Assembly (NCBI GenBank): GCA_900167925.1
Contig: FUZM01000002.1
Span: 186,001-250,000, forward strand
Direction: 5' to 3'
DNA length: 64,000 nucleotides
From: Bacteroidales bacterium WCE2008
GTDB lineage: Bacteria; Bacteroidota; Bacteroidia; Bacteroidales; UBA932
Position numbers and translations under genes: made by a program. Of this stretch, positions 34,559 to 43,116 are shown piece by piece (position 1 is the stretch's first letter; each line of letters begins with the position of its first letter). The notes under the pieces were generated by a model. It was not told the origin of the DNA. It worked only from the letters and a program-made list of their open reading frames with translations, and made no database searches.

Positions 34559-35527
34559 ATGAAGAAGATCATCGATCCCGTTCCACGGGAGGTATTAAAA
34601 GCTGAACTCACTCCGGAGAGTCTTCTCCGTAAGACAAACCGGGCGAACAATGAGCTTTACGTTGTCAATAACGTAACGGCTCCCAACGTGATAAGAGAAA
34701 TAGGACGACTCAGGGAAATTGCTTTCCGCGATGGCGGAGGCGGTACAGGAGAGCCGCTGGATATCGACAAATTCGATACTGATCCGGCATACGGGTACAA
34801 GCAGCTCGTGCTTTGGGACCCGGAAGCCGAAGAAATAATCGGAGGGTACCGTTTCGTGCTTTGCGACGAAGCAGTATTCGACAGGTTCGGCCAGCCGCAT
34901 CTTACTTCCTCGCACATGTTCGAATTCTCCAAGAAGTTCATCAAGAATTACCTTCCATACACGATCGAGCTCGGCAGATCCTTCGTTTCAGTCGATTATC
35001 AGGCTTCAAAGGACGGTTCCAAGTCTATCTTCGCCCTTGACAACTTGTTCGATGGCCTTGGCGCCCTCATGATGCTCTGTGCCGGAAGAATGAAATACTT
35101 CTTCGGAAAGATGACTATCTACCCTGACTATCCGAAAGAGGCCAGGGAACTCATAATGACTTTCATGTACAAATACTTCCCTGACAAGCAGAAGCTCGTG
35201 ACCCTCAGGCTCCCGGTCAAAGTGACCAACAAGTCCTGGGCAAAGCTTTTCACGGGCAACGACTTTAAGGAAGATTACAAGATACTCAATGCCGAGGTAA
35301 GGAAATACGGCGTCAATATCCCGCCACTCGTCAATTCCTATATCAACCTCTCCCCTTCCATGGTATATCTCGGAACCGGTATCAATGATGAATTCGCCAA
35401 CGTATTCGACTCCGGAATCCTGTTCGCATTCGACGAGCTGTATCCGGAGAAAAAGAAACGCCATGTCGAGTCGATCAAGGAAGAGATGAGACGTCTCCGC
35501 GAGCTTATCCGCAGCAAAATGCAGTAA
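34559..35527 (+). CDS. GNAT-fold N-acyltransferase, GlsB/OlsB-like (hemolysin family)
   Basis: The 322-residue protein resembles the long GNAT proteins annotated as putative hemolysin or N-acyl amino acid synthase. Motifs are REIAFRDGGGGTGE, DIDKFDTDPAYGYKQLVLWDPE, EIIGGYRFVLC, ELGRSFVSVDYQ and a final SINLSPSMVYLGTG-type block. In Bacteroides the related GlsB makes N-acyl glycine for glycine lipids, with GlsA acylating the hydroxyl group. The neighbour here is not GlsA, so the product is uncertain. A role in amino-acid lipid synthesis at the inner membrane is the best inference. It ends immediately before the LytTR-type operator. Confidence 0.7.
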   Translation: MKKIIDPVPREVLKAELTPESLLRKTNRANNELYVVNNVTAPNVIREIGRLREIAFRDGGGGTGEPLDIDKFDTDPAYGYKQLVLWDPEAEEIIGGYRFVLCDEAVFDRFGQPHLTSSHMFEFSKKFIKNYLPYTIELGRSFVSVDYQASKDGSKSIFALDNLFDGLGALMMLCAGRMKYFFGKMTIYPDYPKEARELIMTFMYKYFPDKQKLVTLRLPVKVTNKSWAKLFTGNDFKEDYKILNAEVRKYGVNIPPLVNSYINLSPSMVYLGTGINDEFANVFDSGILFAFDELYPEKKKRHVESIKEEMRRLRELIRSKMQ

Positions 35528-35593
35528 TCTGTCGAAGAAATCCGGCAGTCTGTCGAAAAACTGGACAGAAGCGTATATCCTATAATAACTTTG
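35528..35593 (+). promoter_or_regulatory. Probable LytTR operator and promoter of the receptor/kinase/regulator operon
   Basis: Two identical 9-mers TCTGTCGAA (35528-35536 and 35549-35557) are separated by 12 bases, which is the layout of known LytTR-domain binding sites. A -7 box TAACTTTG (35586-35593) lies 28 bases after the second repeat. The -33 TTG is missing, as expected for an activated promoter. The second repeat also forms TCTGTC...GACAGA with 35564-35569. The regulator encoded at the end of this operon (39211-39942) is of the LytTR type, so autoregulation is likely. Confidence 0.65.
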
Positions 35594-35630
35594 CGTCAGA
35601 AAAAATCAATCTGACGCAATTTGTTTTATT

Positions 35631-38147
35631 ATGGAAAAGATATTTGCACTTTTATCAATCGCTCTGATTTCTATCGCTCCAGTTTACGCCGCGGAAGAAC
35701 CGACCGAAGCCGGAGCCAAGGTCACGACCGTAATAACCGGTCAGGCAGTGGATGCCGAGACTCTCGAAGGAGAGCCTTTCGCAACCTACCAGATATTCAA
35801 AGGCAACCGCGAGAACAAGCCGGTCGTCATCACCATAACCGATGTCAATGGATACTTCGCTGAAACCATCTCCGGCAAAGGCGATTTCACTCTCCAGCTC
35901 ACCTCTCTCGGAAGAAAAGATATTGTCAGGAAATTCCACATCGACGGAAGCGTGGATACCCTCGCGCTTGGCCAGCTCCTTTTCGAGAATGATACGGAAA
36001 CTCTTGCTTCCAGCACCGTCACGGCCCTGAAGCCGCTGGTAAAGATGGACGTGGACAAGATGACCTACGACGTAGAGAACGACGTGGATTCCAAGAGCTA
36101 CACCGTACTCGACATGCTCCGGAAAGTCCCCATGGTCACGGTGGACGGTCAGGACAATATCTCCGTAAACGGAAGTTCCAACTTCCAGGTTCTCGTCGAC
36201 GGAAAGCCTAACGTGATGCTCAGCAGCAATCCGTCAGTCGTATTCAAGTCGATGCCAGCAAGCGCAGTGAAGAATATAGAAGTAGTCACCAATCCTGGCG
36301 TAAAATATGACGCGGAAGGCGTCGGCGGCGTACTCAATATAACGATGGCCCGCAACGCAGACGGAAGCAAGGCGGCCAGCATGGATGGATACAACGCCAC
36401 CGTAGGAGCCAATGTCTCCACACGCGGCTTCGGCGGCAGACTCTTCGCGACCGCCCAGAAAGGCAAGCTCTCACTCAGCGCCAACGCCAATGTCATGGAC
36501 ATGACAATCAAAGGCAACGACAGCGAGTCGGTCAGGACCCAGCTCGACCAGATGGGCAACGCCGTCTCAATCAACAAGACGACTTCCACTTCCGAGATGA
36601 AGAACCCTGTCAACATGGTTTCCCTCACCCTCGGATATGAAATCGACAAACTCAGACTCGTATCAGTCAATTTCGGCTACATGTCCCTGGCCAACAAGAA
36701 TATCTCCGACATGATGACCGAACTTACCAGAGGCAACGCTGTCGACAGCTATTCCAGCAAGACCAACACGCGATGGGACATGGGATCCATCAACGCCGGA
36801 ATCGACTACCAGCGCACCTTCGACGGCAAGCCTGACAAAATGCTTACGATCTCCTACCGTTTCGACTCACAGCCTTCGGTAACTGACAGCAAGAGCATTT
36901 TCACTACGACAAGCGACCTCTTCGATTTCACCAACCGATACACCGACGGCGGGACGAACACCATCGCAAACACTTTCCAGATCGACTTCACCACACCTCT
37001 TGCCAAGGGACTGAACATGAATACGGGAGCAAAATTCATCAACAGAAACAACAGTTCCGACCAGAGTCTCTATCTCGACGACAACGGCTCATGGGCCTAC
37101 AACAAGGCCGGCAGCATGGACTACAGCCATGTCAGCAACATCGTCGCCGGCTATGCTGAATTCACTCTCAGTCTCAATAAATGGGGATTCAAAGTCGGCA
37201 CTCGCTATGAGCATACCTTCCAGGATGTCAAATACAGACTCGGCAACGGCGACGACTTCAGCCTCGACTACGGCAATTTCGTCCCGGCCGCCAGCATCCA
37301 GTACAATCTCAGCATGCTCAGCAACATAGGACTCAGCTACAATATGAGAATCAGCCGTCCAGGCATCACCTACCTGAATCCATATGTCGATACCACCGAC
37401 CCGACCTCATGGTCCTACGGCAACACGGATCTCGACACCGAGACCGCGCACAACATCAATCTCGTATACAACTTCTACAACCCGACCGTGATGCTCAACG
37501 CGACTCTCCGCCACACCTTCAGCAACGACGGCATAAGCCAGTACAGCTTCTTCGATGAAGACAACGTGCTCAACACGACCTACGGAAACATCTTGAAGAG
37601 CAGCACCACCGGAATCAACATATTCGCCAACCTGAATCTCGGCAAGAAGACCAGGATCATGCTTAATTCGAGCGTCAGCTACAGCGATCTCCGCAGCGAC
37701 GAACGCGGCCTGAGCAACTATGGCTGGTCGAGCAACATCTTCGGCGGTATCCAGCAGACTCTTCCTTGGGACCTGCGACTCAGCTTAAACGGTATGTATG
37801 CTACCTCGAATGTAAGTCTTGACGGCTCCAGGACCGGTATGTCCCTCGCGATGGGCGGTCTTACAAAGACCTTCCTTAACGACAGGCTCAGCATAGGCAT
37901 CAACGGTGTCCTCCCTATTTCCAGCGAGCTCGGAAAGATGGTCATGGAGAGCAACACTGCCGGAAAGGACTACATCAACTACAGCAAGAATACCATCAAC
38001 ATGGGGCAGATAACTCTGAACATCAGCTTCACTTTCGGAAAGAACAAGGCTGCCGGTGCGAAGAAGACCCGCAAGACCATCAGCAACGACGACCTTATCG
38101 ACCGCAGCAACGGCACCGAGGAGATGAACAGCTATATGAATATGTAA
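35631..38147 (+). CDS. TonB-dependent receptor-like outer-membrane barrel protein (OMP_b-brl_3)
   Basis: The 838-residue protein has a signal peptide (MEKIFALLSIALISIAPVYA) and a carboxypeptidase-regulatory-like domain (VITGQAVDAETLEGEPFATY). A plug-like domain follows (SYTVLDMLRKVPMVTVDGQ, INVNGSSNFQVLVDGKP-type, VKNIEVVTNPGVKYDAEGVGG), then a long beta barrel of the OMP_b-brl_3 family. A short tail follows the last strands. Such receptors take up unknown ligands, or sense them in concert with regulators. Here it is in one unit with a LytS-type kinase and LytTR regulator (20-base gap), so it may be the target and the signal input of that pair. Confidence 0.85.
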   Translation: MEKIFALLSIALISIAPVYAAEEPTEAGAKVTTVITGQAVDAETLEGEPFATYQIFKGNRENKPVVITITDVNGYFAETISGKGDFTLQLTSLGRKDIVRKFHIDGSVDTLALGQLLFENDTETLASSTVTALKPLVKMDVDKMTYDVENDVDSKSYTVLDMLRKVPMVTVDGQDNISVNGSSNFQVLVDGKPNVMLSSNPSVVFKSMPASAVKNIEVVTNPGVKYDAEGVGGVLNITMARNADGSKAASMDGYNATVGANVSTRGFGGRLFATAQKGKLSLSANANVMDMTIKGNDSESVRTQLDQMGNAVSINKTTSTSEMKNPVNMVSLTLGYEIDKLRLVSVNFGYMSLANKNISDMMTELTRGNAVDSYSSKTNTRWDMGSINAGIDYQRTFDGKPDKMLTISYRFDSQPSVTDSKSIFTTTSDLFDFTNRYTDGGTNTIANTFQIDFTTPLAKGLNMNTGAKFINRNNSSDQSLYLDDNGSWAYNKAGSMDYSHVSNIVAGYAEFTLSLNKWGFKVGTRYEHTFQDVKYRLGNGDDFSLDYGNFVPAASIQYNLSMLSNIGLSYNMRISRPGITYLNPYVDTTDPTSWSYGNTDLDTETAHNINLVYNFYNPTVMLNATLRHTFSNDGISQYSFFDEDNVLNTTYGNILKSSTTGINIFANLNLGKKTRIMLNSSVSYSDLRSDERGLSNYGWSSNIFGGIQQTLPWDLRLSLNGMYATSNVSLDGSRTGMSLAMGGLTKTFLNDRLSIGINGVLPISSELGKMVMESNTAGKDYINYSKNTINMGQITLNISFTFGKNKAAGAKKTRKTISNDDLIDRSNGTEEMNSYMNM

Positions 38148-38154
38148 AATTTGC

Positions 38155-38162
38155 TATATTTG
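38155..38162 (+). promoter_or_regulatory. Internal -7 box before the kinase gene
   Basis: TATATTTG lies 5 bases before the kinase ATG at 38168, without a -33 TTG at the right distance. It may give low constitutive expression of the two-component pair. Confidence 0.35.
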
Positions 38163-38167
38163 CATAG

Positions 38168-39217
38168 ATGACTTATACTAAGACAAAGAGTATATTGGAC
38201 AGTGCCCAGATATTTTTCTGGGTACTGATCCTTTCTGTCCCGGCAATAGGTTCATATCTTAACACCTTCGACCTCGGAAGGAGCCTGCAGGTGCTTAGAG
38301 GCAATGTGACCATAATGCTGCCTGCCGTCATCACCTATTTCGTCAACTACCTGTTCCTGGTACCGAAATGCCTTCAGCGGAACGGACGCAAATGGCTTTT
38401 CTTTGTCGGAAACCTGCTGATTCTCGCGGCGATTGCCGTCAACATAATCGTAAGGATAAACAGGATACCTGTACCGGCTGAAGTGTCCGAGCATTTCAAC
38501 CGCACTTTCATAGCTCTTTCTTCCATAATCACTAACCTTGTGATAGAGTTGTTCGTGATCTCCATTGCCGTAGCGATCCACTATATAATCCGCTACTACG
38601 AGCTGAAGCACAATTTCGAGGAAGAGAAGAGACAGACTGCCGAAGCTGAGCTTACGTGGCTCAAGAGCCAGCTCAATCCGCATTTCCTTTTCAACACCCT
38701 TAACAATATCTCGTCCCTCACCCAGATCGATCCCGACAAGGCCCAGGACAGCATAGGCCAGCTGAGCGACCTTCTCAGGTATGCTCTGTACGAAAGCAAT
38801 ACCGAGCTCGTGCCGCTTTCCGGGGAGATTGATTTCATGGGAAACTACATCGACCTCATGTCCCTGAGATGCAATGAGATGACAAAGGTAAATAAGGAAA
38901 TGGAAATCCCTTCCAAAGAGATACGAATCGCTCCTCTGCTTTTCATTTCTCTTATCGAGAATGCCTTCAAGCATGGAGTCAATGCCAGATATCCGTCATT
39001 CGTCAACATATCTCTCAAGACCAAGGGCCGCGATCTTGTCTTCTCATGCGAGAACTCGAGATTCGAGAAAAGCGGCACCGACCATATCGGTTCCGGAATC
39101 GGCCTGGAGAATCTTAAGCGCCGGCTGGAACTGATTTATCCGGGTGCCTATGATTACGATGTTTTCGAAACGCCGGACAAATATACAGCTAAAGTGGTTC
39201 TCAAAGGAATATGTTAA
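38168..39217 (+). CDS. LytS-type sensor histidine kinase
   Basis: The 349-residue kinase has four N-terminal membrane spans (within about 10-145) and a short coiled coil (HNFEEEKRQTAEAELTWLKSQ). The His_kinase box follows with phospho-acceptor His172 in QLNPHFLFNTLNNISSL. The C-terminal ATPase domain has the N-box LLFISLIENAFKHG and the G-box GSGIGLENLKRRL. There is no extracytoplasmic sensor domain, so it senses within the membrane or through partners. Its stop overlaps the regulator start by 7 bases (39211-39217), confirming the pair. Confidence 0.93.
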   Translation: MTYTKTKSILDSAQIFFWVLILSVPAIGSYLNTFDLGRSLQVLRGNVTIMLPAVITYFVNYLFLVPKCLQRNGRKWLFFVGNLLILAAIAVNIIVRINRIPVPAEVSEHFNRTFIALSSIITNLVIELFVISIAVAIHYIIRYYELKHNFEEEKRQTAEAELTWLKSQLNPHFLFNTLNNISSLTQIDPDKAQDSIGQLSDLLRYALYESNTELVPLSGEIDFMGNYIDLMSLRCNEMTKVNKEMEIPSKEIRIAPLLFISLIENAFKHGVNARYPSFVNISLKTKGRDLVFSCENSRFEKSGTDHIGSGIGLENLKRRLELIYPGAYDYDVFETPDKYTAKVVLKGIC

Positions 39218-39942
39218 GGTGCATCATAGTGGATGACGAGCCTCTGGCTATCAAGATGCTGGAGAACTATGTCGAAAGGACTCCTTTCCTTAAACTGGAG
39301 GCGTCCTATACCGACCCTGTAATCGCGCTTTCCGGCATAAGGGAAAAGCAGCCTGAACTGGTGTTTCTGGACATACAGATGCCGGATCTCAACGGCATGG
39401 AACTTTCCAGGATGATTCCGTCCGGCACAAGGATAATCTTCACCACCGCCTTCAAACAGTTCGCCTTCGAGAGCTATGAAGTCTCGGCTCTGGATTTCCT
39501 GCTGAAGCCGATCCGCTACCAGAAATTCCTGGAGGCCGCAGAAAAGGCCCGCAAATGGTTCGAGATGAAGGAAGCGGCCGAATCTTCGGCAGAGTCCCGT
39601 AATGCTCAGAAAACGTCCATATTCATCAAGACAGAGGGCAATATGCTCAAAGTCTTACTTTCTGACATAAAGTATATCGAGGGGATGCGGGATTACGTGC
39701 TTGTCCATACCAAGACCCGGAAGCAGCCGTATGTCACCCACATTACCATGAAAGCCGTCGAGGAGATGCTTCCGGAAGACTCCTTCATGAGGGTGCACCG
39801 CTCATATATAGTCGCCCTGTCAAGCATCACCAGCGTCAGCGGCACGAACGACATTCTTATCGGGGACAATCTTATCCATGTCTCCGACGCCTATCGCGAA
39901 AGATTCGAGAATTATCTTAAGGGAAACAGTCTTAACCGCTAG
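39211..39942 (+). CDS. LytTR-type response regulator
   Basis: The 243-residue regulator has a receiver domain (1-120) with acidic D9/D10/E11, the phospho-acceptor Asp54 in VFLDIQMPD, the Thr of FTTAFKQFAF and the Lys of LLKPIRY. Residues of about 140-240 form the LytTR DNA-binding domain (IFIKTEGNMLKVLLSDIKYIEG, YVLVHTK, FMRVHRSYIVAL). It works with the kinase at 38168. LytTR domains bind paired 9-base repeats about 12 bases apart, matching the element at 35528-35557. Its last 4 bases overlap the convergent EamA gene. Confidence 0.94.
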   Translation: MLRCIIVDDEPLAIKMLENYVERTPFLKLEASYTDPVIALSGIREKQPELVFLDIQMPDLNGMELSRMIPSGTRIIFTTAFKQFAFESYEVSALDFLLKPIRYQKFLEAAEKARKWFEMKEAAESSAESRNAQKTSIFIKTEGNMLKVLLSDIKYIEGMRDYVLVHTKTRKQPYVTHITMKAVEEMLPEDSFMRVHRSYIVALSSITSVSGTNDILIGDNLIHVSDAYRERFENYLKGNSLNR

Positions 39943-40856
39943 TCCTCCTGGCCGCGGTTACGTTTGAGTACGTACTGCGTAAGGATCAGTCCGGCAAAAG
40001 CGACACCGATTCCTGTCCACTGTATAGGACAGAGTTTCTCCCTGCCCATGAAAAAGCCGAGAAGAGCGGTCACTACAGGTATCATGGCAAGGAATACGCT
40101 GGCTTTTCCGACTCCGAGGTTCTTGATCGAACTTGCCCAGAGGGTAAATGCGATTCCGGAGCAGAGTACTGCAAGGCAGAGCATCGGCTTCAGCACTTCG
40201 GCAGACAAGAGGAGCCTTGGATCGAATTCATCCTTTCCGATAGTAAGCACCAGCGGAAGAAGCAGGATCGCTCCTGCAAGGAACTGGTACATGACTATTA
40301 CCATCGGCTTATAGTTCTCTGCAAGAAGTTTGGTCGCGGAAGCATAGCCTACCTCGGCAAGTACCGCAATCAGAAGAAGCAGGAGGCCGAGTCTGAGATG
40401 CTCTCCACCGCAGGAAGAGTTGCGGGTCACGACTGAAAGGCCGGCAATGCAGATAACGATTCCGACAATGTTTACCCAGTTGATTCTTTCTTTGAAGAAA
40501 ACCACTCCGGCAGCAACGGAAAAGACCGGAGCCGTAGCGATCATCAGGGCGCTGAGTGTAGGAGATTCGGTATATTTGATGCCGTATGTCTCGCAGACGA
40601 AATAGATGAACGGTTCGCAGAATGCCAGAAGAACGAAGCTCGGAAGATCTTTTTTTCTTATGGCGAGTCTGTTGCCTATTGCCAGGTTCAGCAGGAAAAG
40701 GAAGATTCCTGCAATGAGAGAACGGCAAAAGACCATATATACGACCGGTATGTCAAGCGCTATGAGCCTGTCCGACCAAAGGTAGGACATTCCCCAAAGG
40801 ATGATCGTAACGACCGATACGATATAGACTATAAGTTTCTTGTGCCTTTCTGACAT
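39939..40856 (-). CDS. EamA-family (DMT) transporter
   Basis: The 305-residue protein has ten membrane helices in two EamA repeats (WGMSYLWSDRLIALDIPVVYMVFCRS and FKERINWVNIVGIVICIAGLSVV in the first; VGKASVFLAMIPVVTALLGFFMGRE in the second). Members export or import small metabolites such as amino acids or nucleotides; the substrate is unknown. I chose ATG 40856 because the TATATTTG box at 40885-40878 covers the only longer start (a TTG). It is convergent with the LytTR gene and overlaps it by four bases. Confidence 0.88.
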   Translation of the reverse strand: MSERHKKLIVYIVSVVTIILWGMSYLWSDRLIALDIPVVYMVFCRSLIAGIFLFLLNLAIGNRLAIRKKDLPSFVLLAFCEPFIYFVCETYGIKYTESPTLSALMIATAPVFSVAAGVVFFKERINWVNIVGIVICIAGLSVVTRNSSCGGEHLRLGLLLLLIAVLAEVGYASATKLLAENYKPMVIVMYQFLAGAILLLPLVLTIGKDEFDPRLLLSAEVLKPMLCLAVLCSGIAFTLWASSIKNLGVGKASVFLAMIPVVTALLGFFMGREKLCPIQWTGIGVAFAGLILTQYVLKRNRGQED

Positions 40857-40877
40857 CTGCCTGAATTTTTTAAGGTG

Positions 40878-40885
40878 CAAATATA
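40878..40885 (-). promoter_or_regulatory. -7 box of the EamA transporter gene
   Basis: TATATTTG on the minus strand lies 21 bases before the ATG at 40856. The long inverted repeat 40890-40934 ends five bases upstream of it. Confidence 0.65.
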
Positions 40886-40889
40886 ATCA

Positions 40890-40934
40890 TTTTCGGCGAA
40901 AATAATTACAAACAGTAACTATTTTCGCCGAAAA
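40890..40934. repeat. Long inverted repeat between tex and the EamA gene
   Basis: Two 20-base arms (40890-40909 and 40915-40934) match at 19 of 20 pairs around a 5-base loop. Each arm contains TTTTCGSCGAAAA, which is itself palindromic, so the element also reads as two operator-like sites 32 bases apart. It lies 30 bases past the tex stop and next to the EamA promoter. It could end tex transcription, although the T-run is poor, or bind a regulator. Confidence 0.8.
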
Positions 40935-40964
40935 AGTATGATATTCACAGGAGAATCCTGAGAT

Positions 40965-43112
40965 TTATTTAAGAAGTCTCAAAGAGATTCGCTTCCTGTC
41001 GAGATCCACCTGAAGGACGGAAACCTTGACATGCTGGTGGAGTTTCAGGATTTTCGACGGATCGACCGGTCCCTTTACTCCGGCAGCCTTCATCTGTGAC
41101 ACATGTATGAGGCCGTTCTCATGGACTCCGATATCGACGAAAGCCCCGAATGCCGTAATATTGGTGACTATGCCCGGAAGCTCCATGCCGGCGACAAGGT
41201 CTTCGATTTCATGGACATCATCCGCGAAGCTGAATTCCTGCGCAGCCTCTCTCGGATCGAGTCCCGGCTTTGCAAGTTCCTTGAGAATGTCGTTGATGGT
41301 AGGAAGGCCGAACTCCCCTTCCACGTATTTCTCAGGCTTTATCTGGGAGATTAGTTTCTCGTTTCTGACAAGTTCCTTGGTGGAGACGCCGAGGTCAGCG
41401 GCCATCTTGTCAACAATATGGTAGCACTCCGGATGGACGGCAGAATTGTCCAGCGGATTGGCGGCATTCGTAATCCTGAGGAAGCCGGCACACTGCTCGA
41501 AGGCCTTGGCTCCGAGACGAGGCACGGACATAAGGTCTGCCCTTGACTCGAATCCGCCCGATGCCGCCCTGTATTTCACGATAGAGGATGCAAGGGCAGG
41601 ACCGATCCCAGACACATAGCTCAAAAGATAACTACTTGCAGTATTGAGATTTACACCTACCGTATTGACGCATATTATGACGGTATTGTCCAGCTTCTCC
41701 TTGAGCAGGTTCTGGTCGACGTCATACTGGTACTGCCCTACTCCGAGGGATTTAGGGTCGATCTTGACCAGCTCTGCAAGAGGGTCCATGAGCCTTCGGC
41801 CGATGGACACTGCTCCGCGGACGGTCACATCCTCGTCCGGGAATTCCTCCCTGGCGACTTCCGAAGCCGAATAGATGGAGGCTCCGTCTTCGCTTACCAC
41901 ATAGACCTTGCAACCCTCAGGGAGTGGAATCCTCTTTATGAAGTCCTCGGTCTCGCGGCTGGCAGTTCCGTTGCCGATGGCGATTGCCTGGATGTCATAT
42001 TCCTGGACCATCCTGCTGACTGACGTGATTGCCTTTACCTTTTCGTTCTGTGGAGGATGAGGGTATACGATCTCATGATGGAGGAGGTTGCCCTGAGCGT
42101 CGAGACAGACTATCTTGCAGCCGTTCCTGAAGCCCGGATCGATTGCCATGGTCCTTTTCTGGCCCACAGGCGGTGCCAGAAGAAGCTGGCGAAGATTCTC
42201 TCCGAAGACTTTTATCGACTCTATGTCGGCCTTCTCCTTGAATTCCTTAAGTATCTCATTGGTGATTGACGGAGCAAGCAGCCTGGAGTACGAATCATCC
42301 ACGGCTTCTCTTATCTCCGCTGCAAGCGCCTGCGACGGGTATCTTCTCTCATGGCAGAAGTCATAGTAGAGCTTGTTTCCGCATTTCTCAGGATCGGCGT
42401 CTATCTTGACCGTCAGGAAGCCCTCGTCCTGGCCTCTGAGGATGGCCAGAAGCCTGTGCGGAGCGATTCTTGCCAGAGGTTCCGAGTAATCGAAGTAGCC
42501 TTTGTATTTCTGGCCTTCCAGAGTCTCCTTGCCGGCCTTGGTAGCCTTAGAGACAATCCTTCTGGTCCTGAATAATCCTCTGAGGGTTTCTCTGACAGAA
42601 GCCGTCTCGCTAAGTCTCTCCGCAATTATGTCCCTTGCGCCGGAGAGGGCGGCATCCACGTCCTTGACATCGCCTTTTACATACTTGCGGGCCTCCGAAC
42701 GAGGATCGGCAACGGCCACGTCATACATTTTGTCGGCAAGCGGTTCGAGTCCGGCCTCCTTGGCGGCAGTAGCCCTTGTACGACGCTTAGGACGGTATGG
42801 AAGATACAGGTCCTCCAGTTCCCCGGCCACCACGCAGTCTTCTATCTGCTTCTTCAGGCTGTCTGTGAGTTTTCCTTGTTCGGCAATCACTCCGAGAATG
42901 GAGGTCTTGCGCTTTTCCATCTCTTCGAAAACATCGGTCCAATGCTTTATCTCGGCGACCTCGACGTCGTCAAGGCCTCCGGTCTTTTCCTTCCTGTAAC
43001 GGCTAATGAACGGGATAGTATTACCTTCGGCAAACAGATCCACGCAATTCTCCACCTGCCAGTCGCGTACCGACAGTTTCTCCGAGATGAATTTGATATA
43101 GATTTCTTTCAT
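40965..43112 (-). CDS. tex: Tex family RNA-binding transcription accessory protein
   Basis: The 715-residue protein has the Tex domain order. An N-terminal helical region (RYRKEKTGGLDDVEVAEI, LYLPYRPKRRTRATAAKEAGLEPLA) is followed by a YqgF-type RNase H-like domain (AIDPGFRNGCKIVCLD, AIGNGTASRETE). Helix-hairpin-helix repeats (NTASSYLLSYVSGIGPALASSIV) come next, and the C-terminal S1 domain starts at about residue 640 (GIVTNITAFGAFVDIGVHENGL). Tex binds nucleic acids and the transcription complex, and affects transcription fidelity and termination. Its start is 4 bases after the ClC channel stop, so the two form an operon. Confidence 0.95.
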   Translation of the reverse strand: MKEIYIKFISEKLSVRDWQVENCVDLFAEGNTIPFISRYRKEKTGGLDDVEVAEIKHWTDVFEEMEKRKTSILGVIAEQGKLTDSLKKQIEDCVVAGELEDLYLPYRPKRRTRATAAKEAGLEPLADKMYDVAVADPRSEARKYVKGDVKDVDAALSGARDIIAERLSETASVRETLRGLFRTRRIVSKATKAGKETLEGQKYKGYFDYSEPLARIAPHRLLAILRGQDEGFLTVKIDADPEKCGNKLYYDFCHERRYPSQALAAEIREAVDDSYSRLLAPSITNEILKEFKEKADIESIKVFGENLRQLLLAPPVGQKRTMAIDPGFRNGCKIVCLDAQGNLLHHEIVYPHPPQNEKVKAITSVSRMVQEYDIQAIAIGNGTASRETEDFIKRIPLPEGCKVYVVSEDGASIYSASEVAREEFPDEDVTVRGAVSIGRRLMDPLAELVKIDPKSLGVGQYQYDVDQNLLKEKLDNTVIICVNTVGVNLNTASSYLLSYVSGIGPALASSIVKYRAASGGFESRADLMSVPRLGAKAFEQCAGFLRITNAANPLDNSAVHPECYHIVDKMAADLGVSTKELVRNEKLISQIKPEKYVEGEFGLPTINDILKELAKPGLDPREAAQEFSFADDVHEIEDLVAGMELPGIVTNITAFGAFVDIGVHENGLIHVSQMKAAGVKGPVDPSKILKLHQHVKVSVLQVDLDRKRISLRLLK

Positions 43113-43116
43113 GTTA

